From Liriodendron chinense (taxonomy: Eukaryota; Streptophyta; Magnoliopsida; Magnoliales; Magnoliaceae): a stretch of DNA of 64,000 nucleotides. A model generated the notes under the pieces. The model worked only from the letters and a program-made list of their open reading frames with translations. It had not been told where the DNA came from and did no database searches. Positions 1-11,690 of this stretch are shown one piece after another. Made by a program: the position numbers and the translations under genes. The stretch is from positions 7,975,356 to 8,039,355 of the forward strand of contig ML058408.1 of the NCBI GenBank assembly GCA_003013855.2, read 5' to 3'. Numbering within the stretch: the first letter of the stretch is position 1; every line of letters starts with the position of its first letter.

Positions 1-1250
1 TTGTTTTATCTCTACCAAAGTGACCTGTCATCCCTCCAGCATGAAGCTCCCACACTAGAAAATCACGGAGGGATGTGTGTGGGATGCAGAGTTTGTCCCC
101 TCTAAATATATATCCGTTTGTAAGGACAAACTCAACACTCCTCGAGGGCAGGTCACTAAACAACGATGCATAGATGGTCCCAAAGTCAGGACAAGTTGAG
201 TACTCACCCTTGAGTTGCTCAAAGCCTGTAACTTCAATGCTCATGGACCGCATTGTTATGACACGACGGTTAAGTGCGTCAGCAACCTTATTCTCTTTCC
301 TAGCCTTGTGCTTAAGTACAAACATGTACTCTTAAAGAAATTGTGTCCACTTAGCATGCCTAGGACTCAACTTTTTTTGGGAGCTCAAATATTTCAAGGC
401 CTCATGATCAGAGAATATGACGAATTCTTGCGGTAATAAATAATGCCGCCAATGGCGCAATGATTGCACAACCGCATAAAACTCTTTGTCGTAGGTGGAG
501 TAGCGTTGTTTAGCCTCATTCAGTTTCTCACTGAAAAAGGCCACAGGATGTCCCTCTTGGCTTAACACTCCCCCTATGGCAATTCCTGACGCGTCACACG
601 CCACCTCAAAGACTTTGGCGAAGTCAGGTAGGCGCATGACAGGCGCTTTCGTCATCTTCTTCTTGATTTCAGAGAAAGCCCGCGCTACGACTTTAATCCA
701 TTGAAATTTCCATTTTCGTATGCAATCTATGTGGGAGCCATAATAGAGCTAAATCCACGGATGAACCGCCAATAGAATGTAGCTAGGTCGTGAAAGCTTC
801 ACACGTCGTGTATATTACGCGGCTCAGGCCAATTAACAATGGCCTTGACTTTCTCAAGGTCTGCAGACATACCCTCTGATGAGACAACGAACCCCAAGAA
901 GATAACTCTGGAAGTCAAGAAGGAACACTTCTTGAGGTTCGCATAAAGTTTTTCTGCTCACAAGGCGTTGCAGACCTGCCTCAACTGTTCAAGGTGCTGG
1001 CTAGGGGACGTACTATAGATGAGGATATCATCGAAGTACACAACTAAGAACTTACCCATAAAGGGTCGCAGCGCCTGGGTCATCACCCTCATAAATGTAC
1101 TTGGAGCATCGGTTAACCCGAAGGGCATAACCAACCACTCGTACGACCCGTCCTTCGTCTTGAAGGTAGTCTTCCACTCATCTCCCGGGCGAACACGAAT
1201 TTGGTGATAACCACTCTTGAGGTCAATTTTTGAAAAGATAGTAGAGGTGG
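1..1250 (-). pseudogene. G1 pol: RT palm, RNase H, start of integrase (broken)
   Basis: Reading down from 1250, the RT palm is clear: FSKIDL, then MPFGLTDAP, then the catalytic box YFDDIL near 1020-1035. RNase H follows at 655-332 (VACDASGIAIGGVLSQ, then a FSDHEALKYL motif). The connection and the integrase HHCC start (ELHAGGMTGHFGRDKT) run to the window edge. I see in-frame stops at 958-960 (TGA), 799-801 (TGA) and 330-332 (TAA), plus a +1 shift near 735. All three stops sit where CGA or CAA would restore the usual family residue. The upstream half of RT is at 3738-3969, separated by the G2a insertion. Confidence 0.85.
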
Positions 1251-2217
1251 TGATGCAGGCACCCTAATTATGATGCATGCTCATGAACACGTATAATCTA
1301 GCGGAAATAAAAGACAATAATAATCTAAAAATTCAACAACAACCATCATAAACTAAGAAAACCAGAAAGAGACATCTAATGGAGCGGGCCATCATCACAA
1401 CCACGAAGTAAGAAATTCAAATAATGCATAGGATGGATCCAGCGAGGGATGGAACCTCCCGATCTTTCATGGTCATACCCAAATATCCAATATGAATCAC
1501 TAGTCCGAGAGATCAAGGATTTTCTCGGATTAGGGATTTGAAAATCTGAGAAATTGGGATTTTGATTCGATTCTCAAATTTAGGATTTCAAGGATTGGGG
1601 ATAATGGAGATAGAGAGAGAAGAAAGAAGATCTTACCTTAGACGAATGTTGGAGGGGCACAAGAAGAAAAGAGAAGAAGAAGATTGGGAAAAAGATGAAG
1701 TTCTGAGAGAGAGAGAGAGGAGGAAGAGGAGCCACCAAGCTTTTCTTAATCAATAATCAATAACTAATGAAAAAGGTTTAGGGCAACACCCTTATAAAAT
1801 TAGAAATTAGCATAATTACCAAAATACTCCTACTAACAAAATTTCAAAAAAGACATTTGCATGAAAAAAAACGTGCGCACACTAACTCAAAACTCAAATA
1901 AGTAAAAATGCATAAAATAAACTCAAATCTAAGATGTCCAATGAGCTTCTATGATGGTGTGATGAAAGTGGGCCACAACGAACCAACAGTCCGATCACAT
2001 CATCATCACGATCTAACGGTCCGATCATCTCCTCCAAGCAACTTACACATCTTCAGAAGGTGGGGTCTTCTCAAATGTCTCAGACTACATGTGTAAGGTC
2101 TTCAATGCTCCTCAAGTCGTCACGAACGACCCAGGCTCGTCATCATCGAGTCCTAAAGATATAGGTGCCACTCGCCTCCTACGCTAATAAACTCTAAAGG
2201 GCCTGATGTCCGCATCA
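1251..2217 (-). repeat. 3' LTR of nested deleted chromovirus G2a
   Basis: Bounded by TG..CA (TGATGCAGGC at 1251, CGCATCA ending at 2217). It is homologous to the LTRs at 5920-7097 (opposite orientation), 15344-16275 and 18472-19062. It lies immediately downstream, on the minus strand, of a polypurine stretch and chromodomain, as expected for a 3' LTR. A TATA-like TTTTATAAGGG (minus) lies near 1790. Upstream of it, near 1997-2030, are repeats of TCCGATCA instead of the TCGGGCGCCCGA palindrome seen in sister LTRs. Confidence 0.8.
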
Positions 2218-3737
2218 TTCTCCTCGTCTGAAAAGAACTCGACTCCGACAAGTTAAAACTTTTGTGGCGCTTTAGCAAATCCGGATCAACGTTCTGCAAT
2301 TCCACTTCAGTAAACCACGTAGATTCTGACGGTGGTCTATTCTTCCATTTGACAAGATACCTTTGGAAACTTCCATCTCCCGTGGAAACTATCTCTTCAT
2401 CCACAATTTTCTCAATCTCTTCTTTACAAATAATAGGTGGGGGAAGGGGGGAGTAGGTTGTGAAGAAAATTCAGGGAATGGCCATGAAAGGGATAAAAGG
2501 GATAAGGGATCAATGGTAGGATTAGGGGAACGGACTAGATCCTCCACATTAAACGTTGGAATAATGCCCATTTCAGGTGGAAGGTCTATCCTATATGCAT
2601 TAGACCCAATTCTTTGCAATACTTTGAATGGTCCAGCACTACGCGCTTGTGATTTCTTAGCGGTACCCTGAGGAAACCGCTCTGGCCTTATCCTCACCAT
2701 TACATAATCTCCTTCCTGAATTTCTTACAATCTACGATGCGAGTCAATTGAAAGCATATAACTATCATTGCTTCTATTAATCCGCTGTCTAATATATGTA
2801 TGCAATTCATGAATGTGTCGTGCAAATGCATTGGTCGACTCTGAAGACTTTTGGATGACAGACATGGGTGAAACTAAATGACGCTTTGAAAAATCAACAA
2901 ACTGGAAATAAACAATCCTATGACCTAGAACTTGGAAAACTGAAACAAAAGGACACTTCTCATGGGTGACACATAATTTCTCATTATAAGTATTATAAAC
3001 AAGGATGATTTTTCAGGTATCCCAACACTTGAGAACACACACTATTAATACCAAGTCTTGAACAGATCTTGGCATCAGCTATTATGTCCAAAATGTCATC
3101 AAGATGCGAGATAGGGACTCTGACCATCATATCTACCGTGACGTGAATACGTAGCAAGGTGGCATGACACTTGACTAAAGCTTTGTGGACATCCAGGATA
3201 TGCCCACATGTGCGCCATATGCTATCATCTTTTAACGTGAAAGGGCAGGCTTAGCACACAAAACAAAACTCCAACTCAAACTTTCCTTAATGAATTCTTC
3301 CCCGAGAAGTTTATCAAATTGATGCTGCATTTCTATATTTTCTGCGAGGTTCACCTGGTATGGAGGAAAGCTTGATAGGACTGACCCAGGGACAAGATCG
3401 ATTGTGTGCTGAATGTCCCATTTGGGTGAAAATTTATCCCATAAATCATCTAGTGGGATATCACAAGTCATGTGGGTGTCCACCATCATATCCTCACTAG
3501 TCTCCTTTTCAAATTCATTCGTGTGTATCATGGTAAGAGACTTAGATTGGGAATCTACATCACTTAATTCGCACATGACATCTGGAAGTGGTGCGGTCTC
3601 AATTCCTTTGACCTTTTCATCACTAGCACACACTTCGTCATCCTCAAAGATGATGAGCGATGCCTCAATTTCTTTCATTTCATCACTAGTAACGTTAGGC
3701 ACGTACTCTTCCATTTCATAAACATTATGTTTGGACC
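2218..3737 (-). pseudogene. G2a internal region: RT scraps, integrase C-terminus, chromodomain
   Basis: From 3737 downward there is an acidic pre-RT region (VYEMEEYVPN), the entry of RT (TIDLVPGSVL), and degraded RT text to about 2930. Integrase C-terminal text follows directly (SESTNAFARHIHELH, then VMVRIRPERFPQGT and FNVEDLV), then a chromodomain at about 2404-2250 (RYLVKWKNRPPSESTWF). RNase H and the integrase catalytic core are absent. A frameshift separates the integrase tail (2700-2389) from the chromodomain. The same deletion structure recurs in G2b at 16276-17850, so it predates at least one of the copies. At 3737 the sequence joins G1 RT in frame, with no 5' LTR. Confidence 0.75.
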
Positions 3738-4646
3738 CATCCAACTTGGTCATCATGTCAAGCATGTCATCAAGCCTCAGGATGGGAAACCGATACTTGA
3801 TAGTAATTTTGTTTATGGCTCTACTATCCACACACATGCACCATGTGCCATCTTTCTTTGGCGTAAGAAGCGCGGGCACGATGCACGGGCTCATACTCTC
3901 ACGAACAAACCCCTTTTTAAGCAATTCATCCACTTGCCTCTTCAACTCGGCATGTTCGGTGGGATTCATTCTGTAGTGAGGGAGGTTTGGTAGGGTCGCC
4001 CTTGGGACAAGATCTATCGCATACTAAATGTCCTGCATAGGTGGGAGATCATCTGGAAGGTCCTCAGAGAAGACATCTTGAAACTCCTCTAGGACTAAAC
4101 GAACCTTTTGGGGTAACCCTATAGCAACCTTGGGTGTGCTCTCTCTAGCCAGTAGAGCGTACACCATAGTCCCAGCTTTGGCCTCTCTTTCAAACTCTTT
4201 CGCATCTATAATGTGGAGAGACTTTGACTGAGGCGCCCTTTGACTCTTGGAATTGCCTGGAGACCCAACATCTTTCACTCCTATGGATGATTTGGGAGGG
4301 AGCGGGCTCAAGACAATCTTCTTTCCTTCATGCTTAAATACACAATTATTCGTACGCCTGAATATTGTGACATCTTTGTCAAAGAGCCACGGCCTTCCCA
4401 AGATGATATGGCCAACGTCCATCGTGACCACATCACACCACAACTTGTCCTTGTATGGTCTGAACTCAATTGGAACAAGGCATCACTGAGTCACAGGAAG
4501 GGATGTTGCATCAACTCAAGAAACCCGGTATGGGTTGGGGTGAGGGACTGACTTCAACCCCAGACGGCTCAAAGTACTTGGAGAAACTACATTCTCACAG
4601 CTCTCGCTGTCTATGATCACTTTGCAACTCTTATCTCCACACTTGG
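3738..4646 (-). pseudogene. G1 protease and N-terminal RT (broken)
   Basis: From 4646 down is a retropepsin-like stretch with VIIDSESCENVVS. The family active site is D-S/T-G, so the G is replaced by E. It is followed by GHIILGRPWLFDKDVTI near 4400, the typical end of plant gypsy protease. Next come FSEDLPDDLPP, an in-frame TAG near 4025, and RT fingers (KKGFVRESMSPC, VDSRAINKI, RFPILRLDDMLD) ending at about 3737, where G2a begins. Two further stops lie in the protease linker (about 4540-4480). The reading is clear but the enzyme would not be functional. Confidence 0.85.
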
Positions 4647-5914
4647 CTAAGTGTGGAAGATGGTGGTTCTGCGCCAATCCTCACTTTCCTTCACCTGAGC
4701 CAAGGCGCATCTCACCACTGCAAGTGTGGTAGTCTCTACAGTATCATCCTTTGCATCACTGGCCGGCTCAAGGGATTGGATGATGATTTTTCCATCATTC
4801 TGGTCACCATCAACTTCATATGCCACTTCTTCTTCTGTATAATGTTCAGCAACAAAGGCAATGCGCCCACCCTTATTTGAACACTCTGCAGCAATGTGAC
4901 CCATGCCACCACAGCGGTAGCACTGCCCTGGCATCGCGGTCCTAGTACTTGGTCTAGCCACATTGTTACCTCGATTTCTGTTGACTGGTTGGGTACCAGG
5001 TTGAGCTCTGGCTTGATTTCTGACCTGAGGTCTCGCTCCCTGCAGAGCTACTTTAGGCACAGTAGATCGAATCTCAAACCTTCTAGCAGGAGACTGGCGC
5101 ACATAGCGCTCCAGTTCTTGCACCATCTGGTAAGCGTGCTTTGAGCTGGTGACCATATGAGGCATGAGCTCACACCGGAGGTTAAGCCTAAGGCCCATAC
5201 GGAAACGGGAGAGAACCACAGCAGGGTCCTCATCTACATCGCACCTCATCATGTATTCATCGAACTTGGCAATGTATTCCGTTACCGTCATGGATCCTTG
5301 GCGCAAAGTGTGCCATTGATCCAACAACCTCTACTTATAAGAAAGGAGAACATACTTCTCTCACAACATCTCTTTCATTTCAATCCAAAAGAGAACTGGC
5401 CCCTCTTTAGATCGCTTGCGGCGACGCTCCACATTTCCCCAATGTAGTTTTGCCTGGTCCACCAACTTCATCTTGGCGAATCCGACCCGCTGTGGGTCTG
5501 GCAGACCGTGCCACTAAAGAAGTGATCCATGTCTGCTAGCCAATCGAAAAAAACTTTGGGGTCCAGTCTCCCATCAAAACTGGGAGCGTCAACCTTGATG
5601 CCCTTCATGACCCTAGCAACAGGGTCCTGCTCATAGTATCTATGAGGTTGCGGATATCGCACCCCACCATGGCCCTCCCGTTGGGTGGGGAAAACGGGAT
5701 CACGAATCTGTGGGGGTGGCTGATGATTCACCCCATCGTGTCCATTGCTAGGCCCACGGGCCTGGCCTGCGCCCAAACCATCCCTAGGCAGATCAGGGCC
5801 CACAACTTGGGACTGATCAACTGCCCCAGTGTCGAGGGTCGCCTGGGGACCATCTAAAGTGGTGGTTTGGATGCCATCCTCTAAGCGCGTGTCCCTCTCC
5901 TCTAAACGTGTGAA
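4647..5914 (-). pseudogene. G1 gag, capsid and zinc knuckle (frameshifted)
   Basis: Two minus frames make up one gag. 5914-5468 has a coiled-coil-like RFTRLEERDTRLEDG start, a proline/glycine-rich linker, then PSFDGRLDPKVFFDWL, the usual entry to the retrotransposon gag domain. 5327-4647 continues the capsid (LDQWHTLRQGSMTVTEYI) and ends with a CCHC knuckle, CYRCGGMGHIAAEC, near 4930-4890. A frameshift lies near 5470-5510. The first codons of the 6043-5468 frame belong to the inserted LTR. The true gag start is at 7212, beyond that LTR. Confidence 0.85.
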
Positions 5915-5919
5915 CCTAT

Positions 5920-7097
5920 TGATGAGGACACAAGACCCTTCCAAGTTTATCAACGAAAAAAGCGCACGCCACAAGCATCTTCCTTGTGGCTTGGCGGCCA
6001 TTGAAGGAGCATTGAAGACCTTACACTTGTGGTTTGGGGACATTTAAGAAGGCCCCATCATGGGAAGACATGTGTAAGAAGAACAAGAAAGACAAAAATT
6101 CCCGACGGCTTTCCTGACACTTCTGGGCCATCGGTAGGAAAAACAGGAATTCCAGATTCCCGACAGTTTTCTCGACGTTTCTGGGCCGTCGGCAATCTTG
6201 ACAGTTCTGGACCGTCGGGCGCCCGACCAAGTGTCACCGAGTGCCTGAAATTCGTCCATTTTCAGCTTTTACTCACTGAACATTTTTTGTTTTCATCGGG
6301 CGCCCGACCAAGTGTCATCGAGTGCCTGAAATTCGTCCATTTTCAGCTTTTACTCACTGAACATTTTTTCTTTTCATCGGGCGCCCGACCAAGTGTCACC
6401 AGGAGCCCGGGTCGTCAGCAATCTCGACAGTTCTGGACCGTCAGGCGCCCGACCAAGTGTCACCGGGTGCCCGACCACTGCGCGAACTGTCTTTTTTTAG
6501 GCTTGTTTTTTACTTAATTATTAGGGGTATTTTGATACTTTTATATTTTTCTTATTGCTTATTTAAGTGGGCTAAGCCCTAAAAGCGAGATTAGTTGATT
6601 ATTAATGAAAAAGCAAACCTCTTTGGTGGCCTCTCTCTTCTCTCTCTCTCATGGTGCTTCTTCTCTTTCCTTGATCTTCTTCTTCTAACTTCTTGTGCCC
6701 CTCCAAATTCTCCAAGGTAATTATCTTTCTTCTTTCTAGTTCTAGTTTTACTAATCCTTCTTCGATTAAACTTTGAGAATCAACCTAAACCCTAAATCTT
6801 CAAATTCTCAAATCCGTAATCCGAGAACTTTGGATTCTTCGGATTAGTGATCTTTATTGATCGATTGAGTATGGCCATGCAAGATCGGGAGGTCCTATCC
6901 CTCGCCGGATCGAGCCCTAGCTATACTTGAAACTCAAACTTCATGGTTGTGATGATTGGCCCGATCCATTGCAAGCTCCTTGTGAATTTTCTTAATTTAT
7001 GATGAGTGATTTTGAATTTTAGATTATTTATTTCTTTTATTTTCCGCTGTTTAATTGTGTTCATGAGCATGCATCATAATTAGGGCATCCTACGTCA
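5920..7097 (+). mobile_element. Solo LTR of the G2 chromovirus family, inside G1 gag
   Basis: It starts TGATGAGGACAC (5920) and ends GGGCATCCTACGTCA (7097), with perfect 5-bp duplications CCTAT at 5915-5919 and 7098-7102. It is homologous over its length to the LTR at 15344-16275 but in opposite orientation. Removing it and one duplication copy restores the gag reading frame. A TATA-like TATTTAAG lies near 6560, followed by a pyrimidine-rich leader with a possible splice donor (CCAAG/GTAATT, about 6716). No internal region is attached, so this is a solo LTR left by recombination. Confidence 0.92.
6215..6460 (+). repeat. 81-bp tandem repeats carrying the palindrome TCGGGCGCCCGA
   Basis: The perfect 12-bp palindrome TCGGGCGCCCGA occurs at 6215-6226, 6296-6307 and 6377-6388, an exact 81-bp period, with a one-base variant at 6441-6452. 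Each copy is followed by CCAAGTGTCA. The array is about 100-350 bp upstream of the LTR's TATA-like box, in the U3 position. Confidence 0.9.
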
Positions 7098-7102
7098 CCT
7101 AT

Positions 7103-7212
7103 CATCCTGATGCGTAAACTGCTTTGTGATCTCACACCTTAAGGTCTGAAACTGTTGATCCATTCTCGTAATTATACCCTCCAGAGCTTTGGTAATTTGA
7201 TTAGAGTCCATA
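7103..7212 (-). pseudogene. G1 gag N-terminal fragment
   Basis: ATG at 7212 (minus) opens a short frame, MDSNQITKALEGIITRMDQQ, ending QDDR at the LTR insertion site. It is equivalent to the gag start MNQDQILEALAAISR of G2b at 18013, and the sequence just upstream of the two ATGs is also similar. Its reading frame continues on the far side of the solo LTR at 5914. Confidence 0.75.
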
Positions 7213-8328
7213 GTATTATGGAGACCAAACCCACGACCAGTGCGCGTGGGCATACACCAGGAGCGATACGTGAAAGGCCTTAGATTTAGGTGCGCAAAGG
7301 TGTAAAAAGGTAAAAAAAAAAAAAAAAAATCTAAATGCAGTTTTGACTATCCTAGTTCAACGCAATGCAAGCTATCTTATATGGCCTAGATCTATATGAG
7401 GACTCAACAAAATCTAAAAAAAGTCTAACTAGACTCAACAATCTATGACCTCTACGCAGAGTCGGAATGCGGGTCGAGCTAACCCTAGATGCATGTATAT
7501 TCAGTTGGAAGATATTCAAATAACAAAATTACGAAACTAACTACTTCCAACCAGAGGAAACTAACAAATCTCAACACAGAGATGAGATCCGTCCATCCAG
7601 ATCATGCCTCTTGGCATAAAACCACGCAAAATCGTAAAACAGGGAGGATCTAGGGATTTTACGATAACACAGATCTAGCATAGACCAGTCCATAGTCAAG
7701 TTTGGATCCAGTTCTCATGGCTAGGCATCCTTCTTTTCGATCGTACCAAAATGGGAGGGGGGATTCAGAAAAAGGACGAAGGATGTTAAAAAACAATTGG
7801 CTCTTATGAAGCATAAATTATGAAAAAAAAAGAATCTTACCTTTCCTCGCACCTTGAAGAAATAGAGAAGAGAAAAAGGGAACTCCGGAGTAGAATCCGC
7901 AACACCCGAGGGCCAATCCTGAAACCCTAATCTCTCAAATAAAGAGGAAAAAGCACACGAATTTTCTATTCATTCAATAATTTCGAAATAGGGCTTCTCA
8001 CAGTATATATAAGCTATGAAAATAAAAAGTGCACAAAAGTGCCTGGAAAAAAAAAAAAACATAAAAACGCCTAAACTAAATAACAATACTAAAACGCCTA
8101 GAAACAAGGAAATAAACAGAAAAGCGCCTAAAAGTAAATCTGCTCCATGGTCTAGCGGTCTTGATGCTCCTGCACGATCCTGCAGCTCACGTACTCGTAA
8201 CACGTCAGAAAATGGGGCCAATGGGCCCGCCGACGTCCATCCACATCAGCTCGTTTGCTCCAACACTCGATCTGCGACGTCGCCTCCTTTGGTACACTCT
8301 AAAGGGTGCACCACTGATGTTCGCATCA
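7213..8328 (-). repeat. Probable 5' LTR and leader of G1
   Basis: The right edge is sharp: TGATGCGAACATCAG (minus) begins at 8328 and interrupts a copia gag frame. A TATA-like GCTTATATATAC (minus) lies near 8010, followed by a pyrimidine-rich leader with a possible splice donor (AGGAAAG/GTAAG, about 7845). The inner LTR boundary and primer-binding site cannot be placed; no TGGTATCAGAG is visible. The partner 3' LTR would lie left of the window. Poly-A tracts at 7312-7329 and 8047-8060 break the region. Confidence 0.5.
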
Positions 8329-8520
8329 GATTTATCTCCATGTTGGAGTTCGAATATTTCTTCATACAATTGATAAGTATAAGAGATGTTTTTATCGGAT
8401 GAGTACACCTCTTGTAGATCATCCCACACTTCCTGACTCGTATTCAGAAACATGCCCTTTGCACTTATGGAAGGTTCCATGCTATTCCATGATCAGGTCA
8501 TAATTTAGGCGTTTTCCTAG
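8329..8520 (-). pseudogene. Copia gag fragment
   Basis: The minus frame from 8480 reads MEPSISAKGMFLNTSQEVWD, then LQEVYSSDKNISYTYQLYEE and LQHGDKS. This resembles the UBN2-type gag of plant Ty1/copia elements. It stops at 8329, where G1 begins. Upstream wording (SW-NSMEPS) is shifted or deleted. Confidence 0.7.
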
Positions 8521-9128
8521 ATCCATTGGTCATAAGACTGTATTCTTCATCAGGTTTCTCTATAGTCAGATATCTCAATTTTCCCTTGGCTGTGAGGAAA
8601 ACAAGGGATCTAGGAATCTAGTCTTGTGACCAATGGATCTAGTCTTATGACCAAAAGTCATCAAAAAAATTAAATAGGTTTATAAATCCATATTTCGGGC
8701 TACCTTTTATCTCCAAAACAAATAAAAGAAGAGTACCTCACAAGCACAAATGCGGGCTAACCTTGCATAATCGATGAGCACCACACTCAAACACTTCAAC
8801 CGATACAATTGTCATTGTAGACAGAAGAATCAGCCCAGAAGTCCACTACTTCTAGCCGGCCATGAAGAAATATAGTCCCAAACACAACATCCAACATGGG
8901 CAAACACCCCACATGTTTGCAACGATCACAGGTGAGGTGATATCATTCAAAAAGCTGATGTCTTTATTCCCTCATGTACACACGGACCATTACAAAAGGC
9001 CCGACACATAAAAGAAACCCTGGATTTCTTCAGAAATTTCCAGCATAAGCAAGTTAAGGGACACCGAGGGATGAACAAAAGAAGACGTAAGAAAATTTGG
9101 AGAAGAACAATGATCATAAGCGATGTAA

Positions 9129-9139
9129 CTCTGATTCCA
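9129..9139 (-). other. Degenerate primer-binding site of the copia relic
   Basis: The minus strand reads TGGAATCAGAG immediately after a CA end (TTTTACA at 9140). It differs at one base from TGGTATCAGAG, the initiator tRNA-Met primer site used by most plant LTR elements. It is upstream of the copia gag at 8520 in the right orientation, with about 600 bp of leader between. Confidence 0.4.
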
Positions 9140-9540
9140 TGTAAAATAGAGGAAGAAGAAAGAAAAGAATGGGTTGAAGTTAGGGTTCCACCTCTCCTCT
9201 CCTTCTATATTATGTGAGTTTCATAATTACAGAAATGTCATTAATAAAAAAAAAAAAAAAAAAAAAAGAAGTAAAAATCGCCTCTATGTGGGCCTATGTA
9301 GGACCATATCACATTCATTAATAGTACAAAGGGTTAATCCAAACGTCGCATGATCCTCATCCAAATTACAGCCAAAACATTTTGTTTATGGCTTGTCACA
9401 TAGAGCAGCACGGCAACATTCACTTGCATTGCCCATATATTAAAATTCACAGGTCTAATCAGCAAATACCACCACTGCATTGATCCTTGAAAGTACTCCA
9501 TGATTAACCCAAGAATCTTCAAATTTTGATTTAAAACAAG
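9140..9540 (-). repeat. Tentative 5' LTR of the copia relic
   Basis: The inner end is TGTAAAATAG on the + strand at 9140, next to the primer-site-like motif. On the minus strand an AATATAG box near 9213 precedes a purine-rich leader. A poly-A tract occupies about 9247-9267. The outer border is not recognisable; the end given is a guess. Confidence 0.3.
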
Positions 9541-11690
9541 GGAGACATTGCATCCTCAAAATTGTTGCTCTGTTGGATGACACCAAACAAGTAAATTGTA
9601 CTTGTTATAAGCCGGGCAAGTAGAATTTATTCTTCTTTCGAAGGCCCTCATTCCCAAAATCAATATGGACCAACCTCTGGGCTTGTGGGCCACAACTTCA
9701 TTAATCATCCAAATTCACTTGATATTTCATCATTTTGAGTTTCAAGCTTTGATCTAAAGTCAACCCAAGGTGGGGAGTCTACAGTTGCCCCTCTTTTATA
9801 GAAGTTGGGTAGAATGTCAAGGCTCGGGACACCCCACATTTGGAGTCCTGAAATGCAAAACCAGGATGGAAAAAACGAGAATTTTTGAAGAATCAAAAGA
9901 AGAGCCTTAATTATTCAACAAATTGTTGAACACTAATTCTTCTGAGAAGGAATGGCAATATGAGGTCATATATGATGTTGGAAGAGTTTCAATCATACAT
10001 GGAGTGGAATAATTGTGTGATATAGGAAAAAGGAAGAGGATCATAGATGACATTGATATTAATAATAGTGATGATGAGGATGATGGTGCCAACACAGGTT
10101 CGATATATTTTTTGGACGCTTCTTGTCTTCTTTTTGAATTATACAAATGAATACATGTAAACGGACAAAAGGTTTTTTCTATTTGAATTATGCAAAAACA
10201 TGCATGTACATGGGCAAAGGGTTTTCTATTTGAATTATGCGATTTTTCTCCTATTACAATTCATGATACGATAATGATTATGAAAACTATCGTATCTATT
10301 GCATGAGTATAGGTTTAGGTGTCAGACTCTATTGACCCCCAAATCTCCAGGTGCTAGGAGATGATTGTAGATGTACTCTTTTAAGTATTTGTTGTATTAG
10401 CATATGCTTAGAATAATTTTATGTATCTTGTGTAGTTTTTAGTTCAAAATATCTGGGTATGTCTGATCTTTGTATGACAATGTGGGTTCCCTGGATGACT
10501 TGTATGTTCCATATCTGATGTTTTCAGGCATCCTTGCTCGGCATATCATGCAACTTCATATCAAAATGTATTGCATAGGGCTATCCCAAACATGTCCTCA
10601 GTATTTAATTATCCTTAATTTTGAGCATTCTAAGGCTTTAATGTGATCTAGAATGATAAGCACCAGGGGAACCGAAAATTGGACTTTGACTAACCAATTA
10701 GTGCTGGATCTCTACGCCTGCTACTGTTCTTTTTTCTTTTTCTGCCTTTTTAATTAAAATCTATGCCTGATAGCATTTCTTCAAATTTCATTGAAATTAT
10801 GTCATTCTTATTTTTCTTTCGTTCTTTTTTTATTTTTATTTTTTTGGAAATAACACAACTTCATTCAAATAGAGATGGTGAGATATCCTACCTTTATCTA
10901 AAGCTGGTGGCCAACTCATTCATTTTCTGCCAACATGGGCGAATGATATTTTTAGCCTTGAGGCAAGACAACAAATCTCTTCAATTACGAAGGGTAGTCT
11001 GCAAGGTTTGGGATTACTTTTTATTGCCCAACTGATGACAAGATTCTCACATTATTTACACAGCAAGATGAAGATCTCCCTATAAACCAGCATTCTGGGA
11101 ATCTAATTTTATTGGAGAATAACAATTGTAGTGTGATTTTCTCTGACTTATCCAGTCAAAAAATTATTCATTTTCACCCTCTTGTCAACTCCCTATGGCT
11201 ATCTGCTTATTCTTTTTTTCTTTTTCCGTGCTTCTTAGTTGGCTTGACAACATTGAAGCTTTTTTTCCTTTAGCAATGACTGATTTTTAGCCTCTCGAAG
11301 GTTTTTAGTCTGCTTGATGCCATTGTTGGTAAGTAGCCCTGCTTGATTCTCTTGTTAAAAAGTGAAAAACTATTCATATAATCCCTAGAGTCTACTGTGT
11401 AATATCAAAGAACACTGGATGCAGTTTTTTATTTTACTTTATTTTAACAACTATTCTGCATGGTGGGATTTTCTTTTCACACTCTTGAACACTTATGGTC
11501 TCCTAGTCCGCTCCATTTTTCAGTGGAAAGTGAAATATTCATAAAAGCCTAGATCCCAAAGGCAAATTCTAAATTCTTAATGTATGTCATTGTCACCTGT
11601 GAGTTTATAAACAGATTTCTTTATGCATAGGCCAATGTGATAGCATCTTAGAATCAATTTACTTGAAGGAATTCTGAAAATTTTCCACAG
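9541..11690. other. AT-rich sequence upstream of the HMA1 exon; no gene seen
   Basis: No frame here resembles a protein I recognise. I looked for the HMA1 residues expected just upstream of the next exon (the conserved LKPEDKL segment) and did not find them. If the gene is intact, this stretch and the retroelements to its left belong to an intron longer than 11.69 kb. Confidence 0.5.

Larger units (their letters stand above)
1..8328 (-). mobile_element. Ty3/gypsy chromovirus-type element G1, incomplete
   Basis: On the minus strand the order is leader/LTR (8328-7213), gag start (7212), gag with zinc knuckle, protease, RT, RNase H, and the integrase zinc finger leaving the left edge. Protease-RT-RNase H-integrase order is the Ty3/gypsy layout. 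The wording of RT and RNase H resembles plant chromoviruses, but any chromodomain of G1 itself would lie outside the window. Two later insertions interrupt it: G2a (1251 to about 3737) in RT and a solo LTR (5920-7097) in gag. G1 itself interrupts a copia gag at 8328/8329. It carries frameshifts and stops and is not autonomous. Confidence 0.85.

Noticed and set aside
5468..6043. Open frame starting MSPNHKCKVFNAPSM read as an intact gag start
   Set aside because: The first 40 or so residues are LTR sequence. The real gag start is at 7212, across the insertion.
6029..6517. 162-residue plus-strand open frame with repeats
   Set aside because: It is a translation of the 81-bp tandem repeats in the LTR; no conserved protein.
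1251..7097. LTR copies at 1251-2217 and 5920-7097 in opposite orientation, resembling terminal inverted repeats of one large DNA element
   Set aside because: The second has its own perfect TSD and sits as a solo LTR in gag; the first follows a chromodomain and purine tract as a 3' LTR. They are separate insertions of one LTR family.
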